Shown here in pieces: positions 22,965 to 34,052 of a stretch of DNA of 55,000 nt. Each line of letters opens with the position of its first letter. Position 1 is the first letter of the stretch. Both the position numbers and the translations under genes were made by a program. The stretch covers positions 153,561,057 through 153,616,056 of the forward strand of contig CM043952.1 of NCBI GenBank assembly GCA_014529385.2. Reading direction: 5' to 3'. This stretch comes from Adiantum capillus-veneris. Lineage: Eukaryota; Streptophyta; Polypodiopsida; Polypodiales; Pteridaceae. The notes below the pieces were generated by a model, which was not told the origin of the DNA, made no database searches, and saw nothing but the letters and a program-made list of their open reading frames with translations.

Positions 22965-24047
22965 TTATCTCAGGATAGGTGCTGACTGTAAAGTAGCACT
23001 ACCATCTTTTTGGTTTCTGATTGATTCCCATAAGGATTGTGGCCATGGTTCTTCTACCTTCGAAATAGGCATCACTACTTGTGAACCCACCCCATCTGTG
23101 GTATTGGCTACTTCCCTTGTATCTAAGGGTGCCTCAACTCCTGGCTCTTCCTCTTTTTTTTTAATACCACGGCTCTCCATTTCCTAGATTTTTTTGTGAA
23201 TTAGCAACTCCGTTTTTGGAGAATCTGGAATTGGTTCCATAAGAGCTTGGGCCTTCTGGATGAGCTCCTTGCACATTTGCAACCTCTCTTTTTCATACCC
23301 TGGATGAGGATACGTCAGCCATCTATCCTCTTAGGTTTGGTTGTTCTTTAACCTAGCATCATAAGATTTCAAGATTGCATCCAAAGGTTCAAACACTTTG
23401 TCGACCAAGACTGAACCTTCCGAGTTAGTCTTTGACTCTTTAGGTCCCTTTGCGTTTTTGTTCCTTTCTTGCTCTTGTCTAAGCTGCCCTCTTGTTTGAT
23501 TCACTTCAGTTTCCAAAGCCGCTTTCTCCTTTAGCCTCTTCGCTTTTATTTTGTCTCGTTTGCCTTTCCATGATCTTATTCCGAAGGTTCTCACCGATAT
23601 GTTCTCAAATTTTGTTTGAACAGGCAATGTGGCTTTTGTAGTAGCTGGTTTGTTTTTGGCAGCTTCTTGACCTTGAGCTCGAGTCATCACGTTCAAAGGA
23701 ATGGCGGGTTCTACCTTGGATCCGCTTGAAGAAGGAATCATGCCTACAACATTCATCGTTGCTTCTCCCCTGTAGTCTGGATTCTTAGCACAGTGTTGGC
23801 ATAGATGATCTGTCCCACAATGTTCACAAAATACAAATATTTCTATTTGTGGACCCTTGTTTGGACAACTTCGTGCCCAATGGTCACCTCCACATTCATA
23901 GCATGGACCTTCTTGTTTCATAGCTCGTGATCTAGCCAATTGTTTTTCTTGCCTTGTGAGGATGTTCTTTGAACCATACTCATGATTGGCTATGAACATG
24001 AGCGTATTCGTATCCATGAAATACTCGCTTTTCACGTGTTGTGGCAC
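22965..24047 (-). pseudogene. Gag C-terminal part with zinc knuckles (large LTR element)
   Basis: Frames 24047-23331 and 23180-22965. The first carries CYECGGDHWARSCPNK, a CCHC knuckle, followed by CEHCGTDHLCQHCAKN, a second Cys/His cluster, and then a Lys/Glu-rich coiled-coil-like stretch (KRLKEKAALETEVNQTRGQ). These are nucleocapsid features. The frame stops at 23331-23333, and the short frame at 23180-22965 then leads toward the protease region. Confidence 0.7.
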
Positions 24048-24202
24048 ATACGTTAGTTGACTACTACTCTACCATCATTCAAACGATGTGGTTGTTACCC
24101 TATCATTTGTTGCGGCTTTAGCTGAGTGCTAGACCATGGAGTGGGATGATCCCCTCCACAAGTATTACATATCCTCATTTGAGGTTGTCGTACAATCCGG
24201 TT

Positions 24203-25418
24203 TCATATGTAGCCCTGTTTTATTCTTCTAATCACTCTCTCGACCACTTGATCAATGATTGGGTCCCAAGGAGTTTGAACATCTCTATTTGTTGTTGATT
24301 TGCTCTTCGAAGATGAGGCACTATTAGTCATGTTATCTGTATCTTCAGTCACCTCTCCGTAGGCCTTGCAATTGTCAACTAGATATAGAGCTTCTCTAGC
24401 TACTTGCTCAAATGTCGTGCATCCCTTCAAATGTAGGTCCTTTTTGAGAGTTTCATTCCTCAAGCCCTCTATGAAGAGAACTGATAGCCTCTCATCTTGC
24501 AGTAGCTCTCTCACAGGACATCTTTTGATGTATTGTTTGAAGCGAAGCAGAGCTTCCTTCACTCTCTCCGTCTTTTTTTGTTTGAAAGCGTAGATTTGTG
24601 AGTGTGTTGTGCTTGATCCGCCTTTTTGAGAACTCCTCTGTGAATTCTTGCAAGAGTTATGCTATGTTTGGGAAATCATTCCTATTCAATGTTTGGAACC
24701 AAGTCAAGGCTGTTCCTTCCAGTGTTAACCCAAATCCCTCATATTGAGTATGGAAATCTGCAATATTTTCAGCTCTCAACACTTGTTTGAAGAGTGAGAC
24801 ATGAGCATATGGATCCTTCAACCCATCGTATTTTGTCTTGACACATTGAGCCACTTGATATGGTCTAATTTGTTGTGGTTCCATCACTAAGCTAACCAAT
24901 TCGTGGTCTCGTTGAAAGACATCTCTGGTGTTCTTCTCTCGTCTTTGAGAAAATCCCAATGTAATCCTCTCTGATGTGTACTCTGGTATCGTTTTTGTCT
25001 GGAAGAAAGTAGAGATCGGAGTACCCTTTTATGTGTATTGTTCTAAGTCAATTGGATCGACAAGTTTGTGCTCATTTCCATACTTATCTACCATCAAAAC
25101 TTGAACTTCATGGGCATCTGTATATGTGAATGCATAGTGGTTCTTATGGGTGGTCAACTCTCCAAGGTAGGGTTCTACACACTTGTAAAAGATATATGGC
25201 TCCCCATTTGTGAATCTGTATAAACAATCATGAGCATAATCCGTAAGAACTCTCATGGATTCATTGGCTTTTATGAATCTCACGTTCGGTTTGTTGATCA
25301 GAGGATGCCTCTCATCTATGTATTCTCCCAATCCCCTTGTTGTCGGTATTGCAGCGTTTCTTACGTTTTTCATGTCTCTGAGTGGAGTAGAAAACCCTTG
25401 TGGTAGATGATTTATCAT
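24203..25418 (-). pseudogene. Gag capsid-like region of large LTR element
   Basis: Frames 25418-25029 and 24959-24657 are in one register separated by a TAA at 25029-25031; 24562-24203 follows in another. The second contains PYAHVSLFKQVLRAENI and LTWFQTLNRNDFPN, and the third ALLRFKQYIKRCPVRE and LFIEGLRNETLKKDL. Together these match the Retrotrans_gag pattern (W-F..L....I.sW..l...F...F, then FI.GL). Gag is therefore split by one stop and at least one frameshift. Confidence 0.8.
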
Positions 25419-25429
25419 GGTTAAGGCTC

Positions 25430-27596
25430 TCTCAAAAGTCTCAAGATAGTCCTTGACAATCCCACTTTGGCTAAGTGCAACTTATCCCCTTTTTCCCCTG
25501 GTAAGGTCTCTCAAAAGTCAGGAATTTGTGACTTTTTGGTCTCTAGAAACTTGGTTTGGGTACCCTAAAAGTTTGGATTTAGAAAACCTAGTAAAATTCA
25601 ACTCTAAAACCTAGCCCGCAAGCTTTCTTCTTGGCTATACCTGACTCAATTTGGAGTTGTCTATCAAAAGTTGGAGCACTTTTAGTGAACTTCACTTGAA
25701 ACAACACTCAAAACACTTCTAAGACCAGAACACAGGAACTTTGGCTTGTATCTTGGTCTCTAGAAGGTATTTTTAGCTCAAACTTGAGATTTGAGATGTA
25801 CTCAAGTATGTCTACAAAATCATCAAGTCAGATACCCCCACTACGCTGAGGTACATGGATCGCGATCCATGTTCCCTATCAATTTTATTTTTCTCTAAAT
25901 TTTGACTGTGTGTAGACAAGGTCATAAGCAGGCTATATACCAATTTTCAGCAAATTCTGAGGTTGAGGTACATGGATCGTGATCCATGTTCAACCACATC
26001 TGGAGTTGATCTCTTAGGAGTTTGTTCCTGACTATGTCCACAAGCTAAATCTCAAATCTTTTTGGATTTGGACTTGGTTTGATAGGTCAAATGGCCAACA
26101 CTAGGTCTGTACTGCGGTTTTCAGTCTGTCACCTATTTTGCTCCCTTTTGACCCAAATTTTTCCAAAAATGGACTTGGGGATATGTTTCCTTGTATATGC
26201 ACTACTGATTTGGAAAGTTTTAAGTCAAACTGTTACTATGGGTACATGGATCGCGATCCATGTTTGGAGCCCAAATTGACTTCTCTTGGTACCATTAGAT
26301 TCAACATGATTAGGAGGTCCCATGGTATCAAATTTTTGAAAATGGACCTCTCGATTGAAAGTTAGGTCAACTCTGTCACTTGCACAGAGTACTTGGCAGT
26401 TCTGGACTTTTGGTTTGTTTTTTTATATCCAAATTCACTTTTGAAAAGACCACTAGACTCCTTGTGATTTGCTCTAGCTATGTGCAAATATGGTATCATT
26501 CTATGACTAAGGAACATGGATCGCGATCCATGTACCTATGTGGCAGATTGTATTGAAACTTGGCGCACAACTTGTCCTTGGTCTCCTGATCCCTACTATA
26601 TGGTTTTTATGTGATTTGGACTAGTTTTTGTCATTCAAAAGCAAGTTCTTCTGTCTGTCCTGCGGTTTTTGATTAGTTTCTGTATTTGGCTATTTTGACC
26701 AACTTTTTTCAACTTTTTGACATGGTGCCTTTTGGGAAAGTTGTTCCAAATGATATCTGGATGTACTTATCATATATCAGCCCAAATTTCAAAAAGGTAC
26801 ATGGATCGCGATCCATGTTTGGTAGCATTTTTTCATGAATTTTGTTATGTTGGTTCTCTATGCCTTGTAGAAGCCAAATCCCACCCCTTTTTGAACTTGG
26901 ATCCCAAAATCTCAAGATTTGCCCAATTTTGTGTCTGAATCACTGTTTTGTTGGTTTTGCCCTATCAGCAAATTCTGATGTGATTGATCAGAGCAGTTTC
27001 CCAATGATGCTTAATGTCACTGATAACTTTTCACCAAAAATGGGTTTTTGCGGTACATGGATCATGATCCATGTTCCTCCACAGATTTTGGCCAAACTTT
27101 CCAGATTGCTTCTAGAGAGTTTACTGATGCCTTTGATCCACAAATTTTTTAATTTGGATCACTTTTGAGGTCTCTATCATCAAATTTTCACAATTTCAGA
27201 GTTATGGTCATTTCAGCCAAATTATGGTTTTCACTCTTTTTTCCCTCAATCTTTTATCCCAAATTTGATGGTCGTAGTTTCTACTTATTCTACTCCTACC
27301 TACTGAAATGAAACATGAAGCAAAAACAAACTAAACGGTACAAAATAAAGTCGAAACAAAAAACGGTACAGCACTCTGAAAGCATAGAGAAAATCGGAGA
27401 ATGAAATGCTTTTGGCTATCTCACTCACAACCCTCTTTACTTCTGAAGAATAGATCTAGCAAGTCCTCGACTTCTAGACTCTAAACCCCGTGTCTAGCTG
27501 CTTTACTGCTAAAGTGTAAATGGAATGGAAAGACAAATCTTTGAAAAAAGAACTCTCTAAATATGCACTAGGTCACTCACCATCTAAGGATCAATT
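25430..27596 (-). other. 2.1-kb leader of large LTR element with six palindromes
   Basis: This is the untranslated 5' leader between the primer site and gag. Reading frames are short and unconvincing on both strands. Six 20-bp palindromes, listed separately, are spread through it. The rest is AT-rich with phrases such as ttttgaccaa and aaatttttcc recurring loosely. Confidence 0.7.
25853..27074. repeat. Six dispersed 20-bp palindromes ACATGGATCGCGATCCATGT
   Basis: Copies lie at 25853-25872, 25970-25989, 26244-26263, 26514-26533, 26799-26818 and 27055-27074, giving start-to-start spacings of 117, 274, 270, 285 and 256 bp. Four are perfect palindromes of the stated sequence. The second has CGTG at the centre and the sixth CATG, both explained by CpG deamination. 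The sixth remains a perfect palindrome. The sequences between them show little similarity, so the palindrome is conserved more than its surroundings. In RNA each could form a stem or a self-dimerising loop. Confidence 0.95.
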
Positions 27597-27613
27597 CCCC
27601 GGCAGCGACGCCA
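27597..27613 (-). promoter_or_regulatory. Primer-binding site, tRNA-Asp type
   Basis: The + strand reads ccccggcagcgacgcca, one base inside the 5' LTR. The plant tRNA-Asp 3' end (from knowledge of that tRNA) is ccccggcaacggcgcca, so 15 of 17 positions match. This fixes the transcription direction as leftward. Confidence 0.85.
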
Positions 27614-27614
27614 A

Positions 27615-28524
27615 TGTTAGCGGGTCGCCGCGATGGACATCTGCAACATAGCTTTCAAGCACTAACATAATGTCAATACTCCGGGAAAGTGACTTGGATG
27701 GGGCACGGAGACTCTATGAGATTGTCAATATCACGAAGTGAACCTTAACAAGCAAACACAACAACTCTACAAGCAAACCAACACTCAATGATCAAGGAAA
27801 TCTGCCTATATCCTTTCTCACAGCTCTAGGTCATCACGCCATTTCAGCACTCAAACGGACTCGAAATGCAACGAAACTTTAGGAGGAGGTCAAGGACACC
27901 TAGGGGCAGTATCCTAGCAAGTCTGGTTGCAATCCAACAAGGTACCAAAATCACGATCCATCATGAAAAAGGTCTTGAAAACTGCAGCAGAGCTATCCAA
28001 AAATGTCGTCCTATGGTCTAAGAACACTCTCTTATGGTCAAAATGACTAAAAACAATGATTTAAGTACTCAAATCTATATTTAAGGCTCAAGATGCGTAG
28101 TCGCGAACCACAACAAAATTGATAGTGCTTACAATTAATTTAAAGAGCAAAGAGAGAGGAACACGATGCAAGTTTCGAATTTGAAAATGGATTACCCAAT
28201 CATTAGAAAAGTCGATTAGAAGTTGGAGCAGCTTCATAGTTCGAGCGTACGTACATCATAGCTCTTTTTCTTCTAAAATAAGCCCCCTTTCATATTAAGG
28301 TTATTGAAATTTATACCTAGGGCATTCTAAATGGCCAATGGACGGCTCACACGGACCTTTACAATTGTCATGATAGAATTATAGCTCAGGGAATTGACTG
28401 TTACTCTGGAATTAGGATTTACAGAGAGTATCACTACACTAGCTCGGCAAAATAATAAAATAAAAATGTGGTGTCCGGCTACATGTCCGACCAATTGGGC
28501 GTCCGTTCAATCTATCCTCAAACA
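27615..28524 (-). repeat. 5' LTR of large LTR element
   Basis: 910 bp, beginning TGTTAGCGGG and ending CTCAAACA in + orientation. It matches the split left LTR throughout and is followed by aaccg, the target duplication, and then by PLE sequence. Confidence 0.93.
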
Positions 28525-30340
28525 AACCGCCACCTCTTTAAGATTTTGTCTCTTAGCAAAATTACCATGTTTTCCCTTGAGCACAAAGTTACTAACCTCT
28601 CCTATCATAACCTCTCCAATTGTTCTCTCTCCCCCTCCAAACAAAGGCTTGTAGGCCTTGGTCTCAATTATATTCTCCCATCTCCGCCTCCCACCTCTCC
28701 TCTATTCTTTAAACCTACTCTAATTTAGAGGGTTTACAACTTAAAATGTTTTTCTAAAAATGAACCTTCTCTCCCTCCCTCTTCTTTTTCTATCTCGAAT
28801 CCTCTTTGGAATCCTCCCTCTCCCTCCACAACTTTTAGCCAACTCTTTGGGCTTATCTCTTCTCTCCTCTCTACCTCTTTTTCACCCTAAACCTCTTTTA
28901 ATGAATTTCATCTCATCCTTAAGAAATGATCGTAGCATCATTATCAAACCGGCAGATAAAAGTTTAGGCCCAGTCATCCTCTCTAAATCTTGGTATTGTA
29001 ATGAAGCCATGCGTCACCTCATGGACCCCTTCACCTACTCCAAAATGTCCACACCTCTCTTATCCTTTGTACACTCCCTCATTTTCTCTATTGTCACCAA
29101 TTATCATCTTTTTTCCAGCAAAACGAAAGAGCCTTTATCCTCTCTTCCTCGCTTGAAAACCCTAAACCTTGCCCCTTCTTCCTTTTACCTAAAATCCACA
29201 AACCCGTCCTCATTGGCCACCCCATTTGTTCTTACAAAGGTTACATTGTAGAGATTTCCTCTTAATGGCTCCATGCACAACTCTACCTCATTATTTTGTG
29301 CATAACTCAACACCTAAAAGACTCTCACTCTCTGGTTTTAGACCTGCTTATACTTCTTTTCCTCCCAACATTATCCTCTTCGCCTTTGATGTTGAATCTC
29401 TCTATCCTAGTATCCCTATCCACGATGGCCTTTTTGCCCTTAAACATTCCATCAAAGGCTTCTTCCCCTCCCTTAAGGTCCACTTCATTTTATCCTTAGC
29501 CTCTCTTATCCTCAACCACCATTATCTCTCTTTCAATGGAGATTTTTGGCACCAAATTAAGGGCGCCTCTATGGGGTCTAACGTTGCAGTTGTGTATGCT
29601 TGCCTTTTCCTTTGCTTTTTAGAGGAAGGCATGAATCTCCTATCCTCCCCTTCCCTTCTCTATTTCAAGGGATTTGTAGATGATGCCTTTGGAATTTGGG
29701 ATGGTCCTCTCTCTAGCTTAAATGAACTCCTCCAAAATATGGGCACCCTCTCCAAGAACACATCAAAATTTTCCTTGCAATCTGCTCGCAAGAAGCGTTT
29801 ATTCTAGATATTCATTTTTTCAAGGGGGCCTCTTTTGCCACGTATGGGATCTTGGATACCCATTGTTACCAAAAGAGCCTTAATTCCTACAACTATATCC
29901 CTTGGCAATCTTGGCACTGTACACACCAAAATATTGCTTTTATTCTCTTAGATCTTAGAAGGTACATTATTAGAGAAAGATCTCTTTCTGGCTTCATCTC
30001 TATTCGTAACCTTTTCATTACTAGGCTAAGAGCCAGGGATATCCCTGTCCCCTTTTTCTCTACCTTTCCTACAATATGAAACTCTCTCTCCTCCAAGCTT
30101 TGTCTAAAACCAAACCCTCTCCAACCATCATCAAGATTCCTTTCTCACCTCTAGTCTGCCATCTCAACGTATCCCGTTCATTTATGAAACACCTCACTAA
30201 TCTTCTTAAATCCAACACCGACCTCACACACTTGCCTAGAACTTTGATATGTTGGATGAATGCACCCAATCTTGGCACTTTTCTATCTAAACCAATTCTC
30301 CCCCCCCCCCCCCATCAAAGAATTCCACCCTCTATTGACT
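28525..30340 (+). pseudogene. Penelope-like element copy A, reverse transcriptase
   Basis: Resumes after the inserted LTR element. Motifs in order follow PLE-type RT (related to telomerase RT): VTNLSYHNLS...GLGLNYI (28590-28670), IIIKPADKSLGPVI (28940-28985), a frame change near 29180, FAFDVESLYPSIPIHDGL (about 29382-29435, the A motif with catalytic Asp), QIKGASMGSNVAV (29553-29593), and YFKGFVDDAFGIWDG (29661-29705, where FVDD is the active-site box). Then come SYNYIPWQSWHC, LRRYIIRERS and LRARDIPVPFF, typical of the PLE thumb region. Several frameshifts and stops make it inactive. The piece is continuous with 8362-9163 once the insertions are removed. Confidence 0.9.
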
Positions 30341-30650
30341 AAACCCCACCCCAACTAACTTCGGTTATTTTGGCCTCTTGGTTATATGCAACCCCTCTAA
30401 ACTCCACCCATTCCCTAGGCAGAGTCAACATCCTTGGACTACTCCCCTTTTTTGTACAACTTTGCCACTCCTTTACTACCCCCTTCACAAGCTTTATTAC
30501 CCTACTAACTCTCTTCTTTTTCCTCCCATTTTTTGTAAGTGCCCACTTAAGATGGGTCATAACCTATCTTTTAGAAGGTCTATCCCTCTTCAATATGGTA
30601 CCTGATACAGTTTTTTGAGCCACACTTCACTATTTATACCGCCTCCTATT
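30341..30650 (+). other. PLE copy A 3' region, no GIY-YIG seen
   Basis: Canonical PLEs carry a C-terminal GIY-YIG endonuclease after the RT. I translated the + frames here and see short Cys-containing fragments (FCKCPLKMGH) but no GIY...YIG pair or R...E catalytic pattern. The domain is either degraded or absent. A run of 14 C lies at 30300-30313, just before this region. Confidence 0.55.
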
Positions 30651-30698
30651 GTTTACACCACTGATGAACTAATTAAGCGAAACGCGTTTGGTGTAAAC
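30651..30698 (+). ncRNA. Hammerhead ribozyme motif (type I, PLE-like)
   Basis: Stem I is a perfect 10-bp pair of 30651-30660 (gtttacacca) with 30689-30698 (tggtgtaaac). Directly after the first arm comes CTGATGA (30661-30667), and later GAAA (30679-30682). A minimal 2-bp stem III (A-C with G-U around GC, 30682-30687) and T at 30688 as the cleavage nucleotide follow. Spacing fits the C3-A9/G12-A15.1/H17 numbering exactly. Stem II (30668-30678) is weak: 10.1/11.1 is A-C instead of G-C, followed by C-G and T-A pairs. PLEs are known to carry such short-stem-III hammerheads. It is on the PLE coding strand at the junction of the two copies. Activity is doubtful with this stem II. Confidence 0.8.
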
Positions 30699-32240
30699 TT
30701 CCCTCCTTTTCCTTCTCCCTCCCCCCTTCCCTCCCCCCCCCCCCCCCCTTCCCCCCCCAATGCACATACGTCACTTTATCTTCTTCCGTTGTGTTTCCAA
30801 AGCAAATTTTGCTCGCTAAGTTTTTTCCCTTTTTTGAAAAAACTTTGAGTTAAATCGAGTGATATAATTGCTCTTTGATGTACATCGCAACATTTGCTTG
30901 ATATTCCCACAGCCATCGGACTTCACCTTATATGTTTTTTTCTTTGCCTACGTGAACGGGTTCCACCTCTTTCTTTTCCCTGTTTCCCAAGGTTTTATTA
31001 CCTTTTACTTCTTTACGGCCTTGACTTGTGATTTACCTCTATTTCTCTCAATGTTCTTCTCCCTTACCTCTAAACTTGCGCCGCGTGCAGTACACCCTCT
31101 CCCTCCCGTTACTCTCTTTCCCTGCGACCTCGACGTCCATCCATGGGTTATGCACCTTTGTTTTTCCGTGTAAACTTACCCCGCCTCCTTTAAGCTCTTT
31201 ACACACAGACGCAAGAAGGTTGCACACTCTCACGCATAGCGCTACTACATCCCATTGCACTCTTTCACGCATAGCGCTACTGCATCCCTTTGCAAACCTT
31301 ATCACTTACAAAAACTGGCTTTTACCCATGCTTTCACTCATGCGTTCATTTGAAAATCTAACCACCTCTACAACACCTGCACAACACCTGGTGAATATAT
31401 TTTCTCTTGCAGGCAACACCCTACCACCAATGGTTGGTGTGAGAATTTTTTGGGATAGCAACTCCATCACCTTGGCATAACTCCCCTTCTTAGCACAGGT
31501 GGCGGCTCCCAACCTGGCGCTGCTCCCCTTCTCGGCACTTGTGATGACTCCCAACCCGGCTTTGCATAGTTCTGCTTACTTCAGGTGGCGACCTCGAGTC
31601 TAATGTTCGCAACAGTATGAAAGGAGGGGGCTTTCTGTCGTTTGCTAAAGATATTTGAAAGGTAGCACCCTTCTCTCACAGCTCTTTGCATGTGGCCTTG
31701 GAAGAGCTGCCGTGACCCATGCAAGGGGTCTCTTGCCAACTGGACACCACCGCAGACGCCCTATAGTAGCTGTTAATTCCCCAACAAAGTGTCACTTTTC
31801 AACCTGGCACCTCCATGGAAAGCCCAGACAGTGGTTGAGCGTGTCCTCTCGCACTTAATGTTGCTACCCTTAAAACCTCTCTCGCTTAATGCAAGGTAAA
31901 TTGCATCACTGAGACTTTCTTTTGTATCGCTTCAACGTCATTGAACCGCATCACCGGTTGTTCTTCAAGATCGCTTCAATGTCATCAAACCTTGACGCTC
32001 GCGGACTCCTACTCTACGCATGTGTAGTACTCCAATGCTATAGTGTTGTTGCACTTTTACGTCAGAGATTCTTCAACCCAACAAAACAAGCAAGAGGTTT
32101 TAGCATTACAAAGGTCTCTAATATAGGTTTTTCATTTTGCAAGATTAAAGAGGTACTCTCCCTACCCTTAACCTTTTTCCTTATGAGGGACAAATCCTCC
32201 CCCCTCTTCGCCATCAACCGTGAGATCTTACCCCATCCCA
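30699..32240 (+). other. PLE copy B 5' region (pseudo-LTR/leader)
   Basis: 1.5 kb between the hammerhead and the ORF1 start. It contains C-rich runs (30720-30757), a duplicated unit of about 36 bp (cacgcatagcgctact, about 31233 and 31269), and a loosely duplicated unit of about 42 bp with ctccccttctyrgcac (about 31483 and 31525). A 150-codon frame at 31028-31480 has no family resemblance and is not called. Confidence 0.5.
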
Positions 32241-34052
32241 ATGGCACTAGAGGGCACTCCCACGGCTTCCACTCCGGCTCCTTCTATTCCAGCCCCCTCT
32301 ATCTCCATTGTGGCGGCCCACCCCCCAAATCTTCTAACGCCCTCATCTGCTTCCCTGGGCCTTGTAATTCTTTTGAAACCCAATGCCCCTCCTTTTGGTA
32401 ATCATACGTTTACCGGCTTTACCTCGGCGATGAAACTCATCAACCTACCCTCTCCAACGTCAACTTTTCCCACCTCCTGTAAAAAGACCCTTTTTAGCTC
32501 GAAAGAAATCCTTGGCCTCACCATCAACCTATCTATTGAAGATCTTGATCAACTCTCCCTTCCCGTGACAAAAAACCTCGGCATCGTTAACCCCTCCCTC
32601 TCCCATCATCTAAGCCTTACTAGCTCTCTCCAAACCAAGCTTGGTGTCATTTTCTCCAACAACACTCAAAGCGGCCTCCTCTCTAGTCCTCCCCTTCCCT
32701 TCCCCTCGTATTTTGGCTCTCTCCCCATAAGCTCTTCCTCCCTTGCGGTTGCTCCCTCTCCTCTTTCTCCCATTCTACCTGCAATAAAAAAGACCTTGGT
32801 GGAATTTAGAGCACTCAACCATAAGCTTAGCAAAGTCAAATCACACCTCTCTGATTTGCAAAACCTTCATTCCTTTCAAAAAGCACTACACAGCCTTTGT
32901 ATAAAGCCTCCTCGTCTCACCATAGAAGACTCTCAAGCTCAAGCACTCTTAAGTGCCAAGCTTAGCACTCTCAATATCCAATTCCAACTAGATTACACTA
33001 AAGCTTACATCCAAGCCCAAGATTTACTTATCAATAACCTCCAAAAAACCTTTGATGAATATCGCGATCTTGTGGAAGAGAGGCTTGCGGACCTCACCAA
33101 AAATCTTGCACCCATCTCTTTCCCAAGAGTGCAACACATGACTTGGGCAAATCAAATCTTTGTTTGGACGCAAACCTCCCTCAAAAGTTTGATGCACATC
33201 TTCAAAATAAGATTCTCCAAGCCCATTTGGCCTCTTCCTTAAGCGTAGCGGCACACAATGCTAGAAAGAGAACCCAATCCTCCATATTGGAAGAAGGGGA
33301 GTCTCTACCTAAGGAAGAAACGGTGGGAAAATGGGTGCTTCATGAAGTCACCACCCAAATGAAAAAGTTTATTTCACCCCCTGAAAGAAGCCAACTAATA
33401 AAAACTCCCACCGCTCGACCCCCTACAAGCCCTCTCCTCCAAAGGTTGTCTCGCATGGAAACAACACTCGGCAAACCTTCAAGAAGTCTCCCCTTTTGAA
33501 AGCCCCTTATGAAAACTTTACCCATCAACCTTTTAAAAACCCCAAACCCTCTCCCCTATCGGGCCACCTTTTCTCTACTTCCCCCTCTTACAATCCTCCC
33601 ATTTTAACCACTCCAAAGGATTCCTTCCCATCTTCTTCCTCATCCAACATCACCCCCTTACCTGTCTACTCAAAACTCCCAATTATCCCCTCAACTCTCT
33701 CACACCACAATCAAAGCCCCTACACCCTAAGTATAGCTTGCTGAGAACTTCAAAAAACTTGCAATGGAGGAGGGTGAAGTAGGGAAGGAGCACCCTACCA
33801 CTTGGGTCCATTTGCTCTTCTCTCAAGCCCCTCTCTTTACACATATTTGGACCCCTCCTCCTTGTTTAATACCTTTGCTTCCCCACTTCCCCTACATGGG
33901 TAGGAAACGTTGTAAATTTTGGCTCCCCCTCACTAACCCCCACCTCTTTAAGATTTTGTCTCTAAGCAAAACTACCACGTTTTCCCTAGAGCACAAAGTT
34001 ACTAACCTCTCCTACCATAATCTTTCCAATCGTTCTCTCTCCCCCTCCGAAC
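32241..34052 (+). pseudogene. Penelope-like element copy B, ORF1 and start of RT
   Basis: The open frame from 32220 has a plausible Met at 32241 (MALEGTPTAS) and runs to about 33150, then is frameshifted and continues in another frame (QKFDAHLQNKILQAHLASS). It holds a Pro/Ser/Thr-rich N-terminus, a helical region with heptad-like leucines (ALNHKLSKVKSHLSDLQNLH) and KTFDEYRDLVEERLADL. This is the upstream ORF that some PLEs have; its role is unknown. From 33935 it matches the RT lead-in of copy A (LEHKVTNLSYHNLSNRSLS) and stops matching at about 34052, so RT is missing. It lies head to tail behind copy A. Confidence 0.8.

Larger units (their letters stand above)
9164..28524 (-). mobile_element. 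Large LTR retroelement without RT/integrase, split by a nested gypsy
   Basis: The element lies on the - strand. Its left (3') LTR is 9164-9646 plus 18364-18791 and its right (5') LTR is 27615-28524, each about 911 bp. Its target duplication is aaccc/aaccg. Just inside the right LTR is a tRNA-Asp-type primer site (27597-27613), and just inside the left LTR is a polypurine tract (18792-18804). The 8.8-kb interior carries Gag, zinc-knuckle and retropepsin-like coding regions, all broken. I find no RT (no YxDD), RNase H or integrase. It is therefore a non-autonomous element that would depend on a partner. LTRs differ by several percent by eye, so it is older than the gypsy inside it. Confidence 0.9.

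Noticed and set aside
25853-27074. CRISPR-like array of palindromic repeats
   Set aside because: Spacers are 100-260 bp and unequal, there are no cas genes, and the context is a plant retroelement leader.
30299-30757. Long C runs as a structural or regulatory element
   Set aside because: Simple homopolymer expansion in C-rich PLE DNA; length may also be a sequencing artefact.
31028-31480. 150-codon frame in the PLE copy B 5' region
   Set aside because: Low-complexity composition, no recognisable domain, and it crosses a duplicated 36-bp unit; it could be chance.
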